Shown here: piece by piece, positions 1-9,213 of the stretch
How positions within the stretch are numbered: the stretch's first letter is position 1
How the letters are laid out: each line of letters opens with the position of its first letter
Assembly: GCA_040285825.1 (NCBI GenBank)
Contig: JAUPSS010000001.1
Location: 3,720,001 to 3,784,000 of the forward strand
Direction of reading: 5' to 3'
DNA length: 64,000 nt
DNA from: Eukaryota sp. TZLM1-RC
Lineage: Eukaryota; Metamonada: BaSk clade
The notes under the pieces: model-generated
Seen by the model: only the letters and a program-made list of their open reading frames with translations
The model's database searches: none
What the model was told of the DNA's origin: nothing
Translations under genes and position numbers: made by a program

Positions 1-1015
1 CCATTTAAATTGGGAACAACTAGATCACCTCTTGTCAGACCCATAGAAGCTCTGTTGTAACGCGTACTATCAATATTGGGATCATCAAGAATTAATTTTG
101 ACAACAGCGGCTCTAAAAAGGAATCTACTGGATATGATTTGCACATTACATAAATTTGGTCCTTGACGTTATTATGCCCTTTGCTTTTAAATGTAATGAA
201 ATGTTTACTGTTCAAAAGATGAGTAAACAAAAGAGGTTTACCACATTTACAAGTTAAATGATTGGACAAATTGTTTGGCCACAGAAAACAACGAAAACGC
301 ATGTTTAAAAGCCATTCATTGTTTTTTAACAAAAGTCCAGAAACAGAGAAAATTTGAGTTACTAGAGCAGCAGCAAAACTATCACCAATGTGTTTTAAAA
401 AATTACCGAAAGCGGGATTTTTAGTTTTGGCCAAGCCAAGTCTTACTTCATAATCCAAGCCTTCATGTAGTTTAACCAGATTGTGCTGAAGCTTTTTCAA
501 GCAAAAACGTAAATTTGGAAGTGATCGGGTGGTAATTCCTTGAATATTTTGAGGAAAACACTGAATCCAGATATCACTAGGCAAATTTTCTAATTCAATT
601 TCAAGTTGATTCAAATAAAAATTTGATTCATCATGGATCAGATGAACAGCATAAGGAAACCTTTGAGAAAATTCAAAAATAAAATTTTTCCACCTCCCCA
701 AAAAGCTGCTTTACATAAAATCGAAGATTTCGTGAAACCAATTCCACCTAATTCAGCAGAACAAAAAACATGACTTCGAATTAAAGATTCATTTACCTCC
801 AATAATGAAGCAAAAAATTTGACCCGAAGTTTGTTGAAAGATCTACAAAAATCAAGAAATACCGAAGGAGGGGTTGACCTTAAAATATGAGTGAATTTTC
901 CAGAATAACAAAAAATAAACAAATAAAAAATTTGATGTGTTTTTCAAAATCAAATTTAGCAATAAAACTTAGATCCCTGTCAAATTTTTCCAATAAATTG
1001 TACAAGTTATTCAAA
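1..1015 (-). mobile_element. LINE fragment (subfamily I), RT thumb and C-terminal part
   Basis: This is the C-terminal half of a non-LTR retrotransposon, cut by the left edge of the window. The reading frame near 640-920 encodes YSGKFTHILRST and GGIGFTKSSILC, which recur in the elements at 3225-5455, 18055-20590 and 48950-51600. Further left, frames encode the Cys/His segment and the start of the restriction-like endonuclease domain. The frame is broken several times, so it is a relic. The 5' limit near 1015 is where similarity fades. Confidence 0.8.
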
Positions 1016-1019
1016 CAAA

Positions 1020-1085
1020 TGTTGGTTCAATCAATTTTGTCCCATCAGTTATGAGTTTATTTTGTAAAGTGTGCAAGACGAATAA
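1020..1085 (+). repeat. 3' tail relic of a subfamily II LINE
   Basis: The plus strand here (ttggttcaat...ttatgagtttattttgtaaagtg) matches the 3' end of the subfamily II element at 52785-53050, which ends the protein with DFV-E-ILVQ and then a short tail. Only this tail remains. Confidence 0.5.
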
Positions 1086-1176
1086 ACATCTACTTCATTG
1101 CTGAATATCAAGATTCAATATATAAAGATCATTTACTCCTAAAATACACTTACTATACACAAATTAAAACTTAAAA

Positions 1177-3139
1177 CTATGAATTTTCTAAATTCAAATT
1201 AATTAATTGGTCTTTAATCAACAACGACAGCCGTTGGACCAAAACTTCATCTAAATGATAAACCTCTCCAAATCTTTGTGCAAGTTCATCAGGATCATCA
1301 CCTTCGTGTATACCCAGCCTTCCCATCTTACCCCCTCCAAGTCCAACATCCATATAGAGCAACGGTTGGTGTGATTCCCGTTGAGTGGAGCGTTTTTCTG
1401 TTGCAAAATCAAAAGGCTCGACATCACGCTTTCTCCTCGCCCAGGTAGAATCGCTATAACCGCTACCCTCAGCTCTTTTCCTATCTTCTTCACGTTGCTC
1501 TTTAGCCTTCCTCATCCGCTGAACTGTAGCTTCCATTGCAGCCTTAGTTCGTGCAGGTAATTGTGGCTGGTTCTTCACAGGACTCTTTGCTAGATTCGGC
1601 TTAAAAGTGCATTCTGCGAGGTCTTTTTCTTCACGTGGAATCATATGTTTAGAAACTGTTGGTTTCTTTCTTGTATATAATTGATCATTGGATCTTGATC
1701 TCACAACATTGGTCCTAGCGCGGGAAATATTTGGCTTAAATGTACATTGGTCAAGTTCCTTCAATTCACGATCTCTCTTCAGTTGCTCTACTTTTTGCTG
1801 TCTTCTTTTAGTTTCCATAATTAACCGTTCGTGACGCGCCTGATTACGTGTTGATTGATTGGATTTGTCGAGATAAGCTGATTTCCGATTGATTGTGGGT
1901 TTAAAACTGTCAGAAAGATCATCTTCATGTTTTCTTTCATTTTTTATAAAAGCAAGTCTCAAGCTATTGAACTGCTGGAAATCCTTCAAAACGGAAACAA
2001 ACATCGTTTCAAACCCTTCAATGGGGGTCAGGTAAACGTCATCATTGCCTGTCGTTTTTTGATTAATAACGTCATCAATTTCCCTTAGTTCTTCATACAA
2101 ATCATCCTTGTTCCATTTTAAGGCAGTTCCCGCAAGTCGAATTAAACTACTCAAAGGGAAAGTGTCCCTCATAGGCAGTTCAATACACGTGAACAGACGG
2201 TCAATAAACGACTTTTCTTGACTCCTATCATTTGGTGAAGGACTTTGTTTGAAAAAACCTGCATTTCGGAGGACAGTGGACATTTCAGATCGTGAAATTG
2301 TCAGATTTTCAGAAGAAATTTCTTCAAAAGCACCACGAAGCAACCTAATTACACGTTTGATTGCCAATTTTCTTGAAGAGTCGCTGATTTTTGACCCTTT
2401 CTGAACTGGTACTGTTTCAGCCTCCTTCATCTTCTTCTCCATCAGTTCTCTTCTTCGTAGTGCTTCTTCGTAAAGGCTGAGAGCACGTTTGCTTGAGCTC
2501 CTTGGGGTCAGGACTTCTGGAGACTTCTCATCATCACTGACGTCATCCTCATCCTCCTTCTTTGCCATAGAATAGAGACGTTCATGTACTGGTCCTTCTC
2601 GCTGCAGAGATTGGGAGTACATTGAGATTGAAGGGGAAAAAGAGGAAGGATCTACCAAGGAAGAACGAAGTCGGGAGAGTTTGAGGTCACGTTCAGAGGA
2701 AAGACTTTGTTCTGAGATTAGCTTTAGAGTTGGACATACGTTCTGATAAAAAGTCTGATCGCTCTTTAGCAAACTTGTATGCGTTGGTTTTGGGCGTAAA
2801 TGTGGCTTCTCTTTCAGATTCAGATAGTAAGCTGGACTGCAGCTGTTGGAGACGTTGCTTTTTCTCTTCAAGTTCCTCCTTGAAGCGTCTTGATAGGGGT
2901 TCACGGGAAGAGAGTCCACGAGCAGTGTTAGATATAGAAGGAGAGAAGGTACATGACTCAACTTCTTGCTTTTCGCGACGTTCAGCTTCTTTGCGAAGTT
3001 GTTCGTCGCGTTCTATTTGTTTAACTAGAGCTTCAACGTGTAGCATTTCGCCATAGTTGAGAGAGCTGTGTTGAACAGGGGAGTTTGTGTGGGTATTATC
3101 AGAGAGTGGAGAAGCAGAAGGGGAAAGACTGCTACTCAT
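1177..3139 (-). CDS. Coiled-coil protein with repeated CTFxPxI motifs, one 28-nt intron
   Basis: Two overlapping frames join into one gene by removing 2712-2739, giving 644 residues from the ATG at 3139. The intron reads GTATGT...CTAATCTCAG with clean donor, branch-like and acceptor sites, and the joined frame continues without a stop. The protein is charged and predicted coiled-coil (Lys/Glu/Arg-rich stretches such as EKKQRLQQLQ). It carries at least six copies of a short motif: SCTFSPSI, ATFTPKTN, SSFSPSIS, SFKPTINR, CTFKPNIS and CTFKPNLA. Proteins with repeated TFxPxI motifs are common in flagellate and ciliate cytoskeletons (known pattern), but I do not recognise an orthologue. A microtubule- or axoneme-associated role is inference. 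The gene lies between LINE debris on both sides. Confidence 0.8.
2712..2739 (-). other. 28-nt spliceosomal intron
   Basis: On the minus strand it starts GTATGT and ends CTAATCTCAG. Removing it joins the N-terminal frame (2740-3139) to the long downstream frame with codon CAA across the junction and no stop. Confidence 0.8.
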
Positions 3140-3224
3140 AGTGAAGATAAGTGGCTCTAGTGGCTCCTACTATTGTGATTATTTAAATAAAAAACTTTAA
3201 TTTGTCCATTTTTGTGACAACAAA

Positions 3225-5455
3225 ACTTTTTTTCAACAATCTTCTTACGTTAAAAATTAAAGTCCCTTTTGAGATGACCAGTGCTCGCTTAATTGCCCTT
3301 AAAAAAAGTCAATCCAAAATCCGTCCAATTGCAATTGGAGAATCTTTTTCAAGAATTCTTGCGTCTCTTGTTTTCAATAGAATTGGAAAAAAAGCCAAGG
3401 AATTTTTCAGTCCGTTTCAATTTGGAATCAAGACAATTGATGGTGCTTCTTCTGCTGCTCTTTCGTCGGATGTGTTTTTTAATTCTAGTGATTCTAATTA
3501 CATCTTCAATTTAGATTTTAAGAATGCTTTCAATTCTGTATCTCGTTCTTCCATTTTACCTTTGCTGCAAAAGCATTTTCCTGAAGTTGAGCCTTTTTTT
3601 CTATTCATTTTATGGAAAATCATCCACATTGGTCTATGAAAATTTTGACCTGCTTTCGTCTTCAGGTGTTAAACAAGGTGATCCACTTGGTCCTTTTTTC
3701 TTTTGTCTGGCAATTCATCCATTAATGTGCGAATTGAAAGAAAAGTTCCCAGAAATAGATATTGTAGCATATATGGATGACATTTCTGTAATTGCTCCTA
3801 TTACAATTCTGAAACAAATAGCAACTTTTATTCAACAGCGTTATGAAGATATTGGTCTCTCATTGAATATCTCCAAATGTTTGATTATTGGCCATGAACC
3901 AATTGATTTTTTCATTAATGATGTCAATGTCCCCTTTATCAATTATGATCAGTCTGGTTTTCGTTTTTTGGGTTGTTATCTCGGAAATATTGATGAAGTC
4001 AAAAGCCAACTTTCGACTCTGTTGACTCAATTTGGAAATGAATTAGAATCAATAGAAAATTTAAATATTGAGAAACATTTGAAATTCTTTTTCCTCAAAA
4101 TCTGTTATTCTGGAAAATTTACTCATATTTTGAGATCAACATCACCATCAATTTCCTTGGAGTTCTGTCGCATTTTTAATGAACAAAGAACTAATTTTTA
4201 GCAAAATTATTGGAAATTGATGCATCTCAGTTACGAAGCCACATTTTTGTGGTACAAATTTTGGTGGTGTTGATTTTCATAAGTCAAGCTACCTTTGTAA
4301 AGCTGCTTTTATTGGAGGTGGAAAGAATTTTATTTATGAATTTGTGAATCGTTTTCCTGAAAAAATTCATCTCATTGAAAATTGTGGCAGCTCCTATCTT
4401 ATTTCTTTGCAACAGGAATTGAAACTCTTTCACCCAATATTTGGGCTAAATGTTTCCCCTCTGATATTGTGGAACTTCCTTCAAGAAGCTTGCTCTCCTT
4501 ACCATTGACTTTTGCAAAATTGCAGAAAAAATTTTGAAAGTTTTAGAAAACTTGGATTATATTGTACGTCTTAGCTTGGCTAAGGAAAAAAAATCCCGTT
4601 TTTGCAAACTTTTTGATTGATCTTGAAGACAGTTGCTCAAGTTGCTTAATCTCCCAAATTCCCAACATTTACGGCCTTCTACTTAATGATCACCAATGGA
4701 CCACTGCAATGAGATTGAGATGTTTTCTATGGCCTTGTTCATTGCCAAATGATTTAATTTGTCGCTGCAAGAGTGTTGTTACGCTTTCCCATATTTTTAA
4801 ACTGTAAGTATTTCATAACTTATCGCTCACTTGTTCATGACTCAGTTCGTGATCAATTATATGCCATGTGCAAAAAGTTTCAATATAGAGGCATTTATTG
4901 AGCCACTAGTACGTAAGCTGTCTTCAGATCAAACTGATGATTCCTTTGGTAAAAGAAGGGCAGATTTAGTAGCTCCAGGGATCGATGGTGTTCTCAATGT
5001 TGTAGACGTTGTCTCAGTGGATGTTTGCAAAAATTCTGCTGCTCGTTTAGTGTATTCCGCTGACTCGCCGTTATCTAACGCCGAAAAAAAGAAGATAAAA
5101 AAATATGAAGAACCTTTGGCACAGTTAGGTAGAGTGGAACATGTGAAATATCAGTTTGTGCCGTTTGCAATTTCTCTTTTTGGCAATATTGGACCTTCAG
5201 GCTTGCACTTTTTGGAAAATTTTAAAAAAGTGTTACTGAATAGGTCTGGTAAAACATTGAACTCCACTTTCTGGTTAAATAGAATTGTTTTTGCATTTTC
5301 AAGTCTATTCCAACAATGATTTCAAAGGCACTTTTAGCTATTGGTGTAGAATATGAACGTAATGCTGTGAGTAGGTTCAGTAATAGTGACGCTTGTTTGG
5401 AGGATATTGAATTCTAGATGGTTATTTTTATCTCAATAAATATTCCAGTTTTTAA
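3225..5455 (+). mobile_element. 5'-truncated LINE (subfamily I) with RT and restriction-like endonuclease
   Basis: The element starts inside the RT domain (VPFEMTSARLIALKK) and runs to an A-rich end near 5455. RT motif A is NLDFKNAFNSV, motif B' is SGVKQGDPLGP and motif C is YMDD. A CCHC-like segment (CRCKSVVTLSHIF then C) precedes a C-terminal domain with RADLVAPGIDG, VVDVVSVD, a KKYEEPL segment and FVPFAISLFGNIGP. That layout matches the PD-(D/E)XK-type endonuclease at the C-terminus of R2/NeSL/CRE LINEs (known architecture). Frames are 3202-3639, 3524-4201 and 4831-5319 with shifts between them, so the copy is dead. Catalytic residues remain visible. Confidence 0.85.
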
Positions 5456-5619
5456 AAAAAAAATTTTTTTGTGAGTAATACTTATTTATTAAAATACTTA
5501 TAAATCAACATTTGTCCATTGAAGGTTATTTGTTTGAATGAATCGACAGTTTGAAGGTCATGAGCAAATACAAACGGTTTTCATGATCAGCAATTTGAAA
5601 ATATTATTAATAATATAAT

Positions 5620-6065
5620 TTTATGTTAATTTTATATGATGATGTTTTACTTAGCACTAATGGTCATTTAAACAAGGCTGAAGATCGTAAGAGAGATAAA
5701 TATACTGAGATATTAAATGATTTAAATAAGAACCTTTACTCGAATTTTTCGTTTGTTCCTTTTGCCTTTTCGATTTTTGGCAACATTGGACAATCCGCCT
5801 TGAATTTCCTCAATGATTTTGGTAATTTATGTCGTTCAAGTGGTAAGAATTTTGCAGGGAATTTATGGAAGAATCGTATCATTTTTGCTTTGTATAGATG
5901 TGTTTTTAAGTACTTGAGTTTAATGATGTCCAAACTTTATAAGGATTCATCAAGAGTTGGCGTGGAGAATTTAGTTTCTTATGTATTTTAGTTTGTTTTG
6001 TTTTTATTTGATTCTTCGTAAAAATGAATATTAATATATAATTTATTATAAATGAGTTTATTAAG
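5620..6065 (+). mobile_element. LINE C-terminal fragment (subfamily I variant)
   Basis: The frame 5623-5991 encodes the end of the endonuclease-like region: FVPFAFSIFGNIGQSALNFL and KNRIIFALYR. A near-identical copy lies at 41392-41695 on the same strand. Only the last ~120 residues plus tail are present. Confidence 0.75.
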
Positions 6066-6069
6066 AAAA

Positions 6070-6330
6070 TAGAACTTTATTGAAATCTTCTGAACCATCT
6101 CCTGGATCTTTAGGTTACCCTGTTTTGGCATTCCTTCAAAATTCCAGTGTAGTTGTAAAGGAAAGAACTGGAAGAGTTTTCAACCGTGTTGACTGGTTAA
6201 ACAAAAAAAAGTGAAAAACAGTAAAAAAAGTAAATAAGTGAACAAGTGAAAAAAAGTGAAAAAAAGTAAAAAATTGTGTTTTCTATTTATAAGGGAATAG
6301 TGAAGGTTATTTCTGATTCACTTTCTTCTT
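6070..6330 (+). repeat. Degenerate LINE tail (subfamily III) with an AGTGAAAAA simple repeat
   Basis: Pieces such as gaactggaagagttttcaac and ttttctatttataagggaatag match the tail at 51400-51480. A purine-rich simple repeat of AGTGAAAAA-type units interrupts it at about 6204-6268. Confidence 0.5.
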
Positions 6331-6334
6331 TTTA

Positions 6335-7665
6335 CCAGATTTTCAAAATCATCAATAAAATTCATGGCAGTTCTTCCAAGACATTCAAAGATATATCAAA
6401 TGGGCAAATTTGATAATCTACATGGCGAAGATGTTTCAATTCTTTCATAGGATTTGCATATTTTTTCCATTTGTACAATTCGGAGTCATCAAGCAGGGAT
6501 ACTTCAAATTGTGCATCGTTCAAGGCATCATTCTAACAAACATCCACTCTTACGACGTCAACAACATTCAAGACATCCATAAACGGGGGCACAATAAAGC
6601 AGCGCGTCCTTTTCCATATCCTGAATCTCTTACTTCATTTATATCAAGAAACCTCAACAACGGTTCTACAAATGATTCAATATGATAGGATTTACAGACT
6701 GCATGGATTTGATTACTGACAACATCATGCATACTGGAACGATAAGAAATAAATCTGTTGCAACTAAATATATGTGATAATATCAAACTAGCTCCACATT
6801 TACAAAACAAATCATTGGGCAAATTGCAAGGCCATAAATAGCAACGCATTGTCAAATCAGTAGTTCTCATTCAAAAATAAACCAAACCAATAATAAATTT
6901 GGAGAATTTGATTCAACAGAACTGCAGATGAACTCTCCTTCAAATCAATTAAAAAAATTGCAAAAGCAGGATTTTCTTGCTTAGTTGAGATAAGTCGAAC
7001 AAGGAAATTTCTACTTTCAAATTTTCTCAAAAGATATCATTGGAGCTTTTTCAACGCAAATTTTAAAGAATACAAACTTCTTTCTGGAATGTCTTGAATA
7101 GATATGGGGAAACAAGATTGTCATAATTCAGGAGACAAACTGGATACTTCTTCTCTTAAGTTATCGAGGAATAGGCTATTTGTAGTTTCAAGAAAGTTTT
7201 CGGCATAAGGATATCTTCTAGAAAATTCAAACACAAATTTTGTTCCACCACCAGCAAATGCAGCTTTTGTCAAATACTTTGATGAATTAAAACCAACACC
7301 ACAAAGTTGAACATGAGCAAAAATATGATTTTGCAAAATTGATGGATCAGCAGTCATTAAATAGCCCACAAAATCTGCACTTTTTTGTTAATTTGTCTAC
7401 AGAAATTGTAAGTTAATGATGGAGGTAAACATCGAAGCAAAAGGGTAATTGTTCCAGAACATATTTTCAAAAGAACAAATTCAAGATGCTTTTCCAATTC
7501 AAGGGTCTTAGTGACTTCAAGCTTTGCTTAATTCAATTTCAATAGTTATCAAGTGTTTTTTCAGCAGAACCGAGGTAACATCCAAAAAAGCAAAAACTAG
7601 ATGAACTATAATGAATTAATGGTACTTCCAGGGAATTATTTATTAATTTAACATTGTTTCTAAAA
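6335..7665 (-). mobile_element. LINE C-terminal fragment, heavily decayed
   Basis: Minus-strand frames at 6568-6870 and 7121-7369 encode CKCGASLILSHIFSC, followed by the FISYRSSMHDVV and ESFVEPLL segments, and CGVGFNSSKYL with a GGGTKFVFEFSRR block. The order (thumb, CCHC, endonuclease) is the same as in the other elements. Multiple frameshifts and stops show it is dead. The fragment faces the previous plus-strand element tail to tail. Confidence 0.75.
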
Positions 7666-7881
7666 AAACAAAAACATTTTTGAACATTCAAATCAAGACC
7701 TATGGATTGATATAATGTAGCATATAATGATATAACTTTATTTCACAAAAGCCTACATGAACAAACCAAACTGTTCTTTTTTTGATGGGAAGTTTGTTCG
7801 AAAATGAAAGATGCAACTACGTTAGTGTTTGCAAAAAAACTGAATTTATCCTAAAAATGACATATAAATTGGCAAAACCAT

Positions 7882-8616
7882 TCAAGAACACGGCTCGAGT
7901 TTCCAACAAATCACTTCAAAAAGTTCTTTGGGCCAATTAGGAACTGACTCTCTTGCTACAACACTCAATCCTGCAGCAGTGAATAATTCCTCAAAGTAGC
8001 TACACGGCCTCGTGACGCTGTTGTCATCTTCATCAAAGGAAAGTCCCCCATCAAACGTCACATTCTCCTTGATGACGATACATCCTCCCTTGGACAAATG
8101 GGACTGACAAAACTCAAGTGATTCAACAACTTCGTCATCATTTAGATAAAGCAATACCCATTCGAGAAAATATACGTCATAAATTAAACTGCCAATTTGA
8201 CTTACAGATTGAAATCCTAAACAAAAACGATCCGCAATCCTCTCAGGAACTGACGATAACAACGTTTTTGAATGCTCTAAGAACCGCAAAGAAGGTTCTA
8301 AAAGGCTTATTTTGGCGTTACGAAAAACAGGCAACAAAACACTTTTGGTAATTCTCCCAATGCCACTGCCCACATCTATCACACTGTTAACTGAATTCAG
8401 ACCCATTGTAGGTGGGTGTCGTCTGAGAAAAGACAGTGAATGTGCAATATCTATGCCAGACAGATTACCGAAACCCCCAAGCATTCCATCAGCGTCTGTG
8501 GAAGCCTCATTCCAGTAGTCAGTGGTTTGCTTCGTCCAAGTAGAACCATTAGAGGTGGCTTGGTCTTGAAATTGATCCCATATGGCCCTGGATACCTCTG
8601 TAAAAGGCGATAACAT
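7882..8616 (-). CDS. NTMT1-like: Alpha-N-terminal protein methyltransferase (NTMT1/METTL11A family)
   Basis: This 244-residue protein would methylate the free alpha-amino group of proteins exposing X-Pro-Lys after Met removal, using S-adenosylmethionine (family knowledge). Visible family signatures are YWNEASTDADGMLGGFG near the N-terminus, IDVGSGIGRITKSVLLP (SAM-binding motif I, about residues 81-97), LEPS at the end of beta-2, FLEWVLLYL and the IVIKENV strand. A DDNSVTR segment matches the substrate-binding loop. Length equals the usual 220-250 residues. The ATG at 8616 gives an N-terminus of normal length and no intron is needed. A Fanzor element tail begins only about 90 bp upstream of this start. 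Function confidence is high; substrate is unknown here. Confidence 0.92.
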   Translation of the reverse strand: MLSPFTEVSRAIWDQFQDQATSNGSTWTKQTTDYWNEASTDADGMLGGFGNLSGIDIAHSLSFLRRHPPTMGLNSVNSVIDVGSGIGRITKSVLLPVFRNAKISLLEPSLRFLEHSKTLLSSVPERIADRFCLGFQSVSQIGSLIYDVYFLEWVLLYLNDDEVVESLEFCQSHLSKGGCIVIKENVTFDGGLSFDEDDNSVTRPCSYFEELFTAAGLSVVARESVPNWPKELFEVICWKLEPCS

Positions 8617-8720
8617 AAGGTATCAAGAGACTATGACCGTTCCACAAAAGAGGAGATGTGTGGCTCACTTAAGAAAGAGTTTAGCAAAAGGAAGTGAACA
8701 AGTATTACTGTGAATTTCAC

Positions 8721-8899
8721 TTATCATTAGGATTTCGATTTGAGTCGAGTCGAGTTAACTCGAGTCAAACTTATCTGACTCAACTCGACTCATTCTTTCA
8801 TCCATTGACTCGACTCGACTCATGAGTCAAACGAGTCGAGTTGAGTTGACTCATTCTTTCATCCATTGACTCGACTCGACTCGACTCATAAGTTATCAT
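8721..8899. repeat. GACTC/GAGTC palindromic repeat insertion flanked by TTATCAT duplication
   Basis: The sequence TTATCAT occurs at 8721-8727 and again at 8893-8899. Between them lie 165 bp made of GAGTC and GACTC runs in both orientations, with one block (gactcattctttcatcc...) duplicated. The second Fanzor tail at 43139-43150 has the uninterrupted site ttatcatgcattcc, so the repeat was inserted here with a 7-bp target duplication. Confidence 0.7.
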
Positions 8900-9077
8900 G
8901 CATTCCCCTGTGCAATTCACTCCTGTTTTCAACTTTCTCAATGTCTACTCACAGGTTGTAAGAGACATGTAGCGTCACTTGACAAAGACAATCATGATCT
9001 TCATCAATGGGCTACCTCACTTAAATACACCTACTGCTTTCACAGAACAAAGCTCCGCGACTTGATGTATCTAAGTC

Positions 9078-9111
9078 GATCTACCAAATGCCACTAAGGT
9101 ATTTGTAGATC
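9078..9111 (-). other. Conserved 34-nt hairpin in the Fanzor tail, copy 1
   Basis: GATCTAC, a bulged C and AAA pair with TTTGTAGATC across a 13-nt loop, a 10-bp stem. The second copy at 43325-43358 keeps the stem exactly while the loop differs at three positions. It lies about 100 nt after the Fanzor stop codon. Confidence 0.6.
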
Positions 9112-9213
9112 GGTCTCAAAAGTTTTTCAAAAAAATCAAAAATAAAGAAAAAAACTCAAAATAAAATATCAGTTTTTCCAAAGTTTTTGTTTCTGTATGC
9201 TCAGGTTCCCCAT

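Larger units (their letters stand above)
8707..9213 (-). other. Conserved 3' tail of the Fanzor element (candidate guide-RNA region)
   Basis: Downstream of the Fanzor stop on the minus strand there are about 500 nt of non-coding sequence, of which about 165 nt are a later insertion. The rest matches 43126-43457 closely, ending together at ACTGTGAATTTCAC. Conservation of a non-coding tail in two copies marks it as part of the element. In TnpB and Fanzor systems the guide RNA overlaps the 3' end of the gene and the region after it (known); assigning that role here is inference. The tail includes the hairpin at 9078-9111. Confidence 0.65.

Noticed and set aside
1177-3139. Two separate overlapping genes
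   Set aside because: A 28-nt GT-AG intron joins them into one continuous protein with the same repeat motif on both sides.
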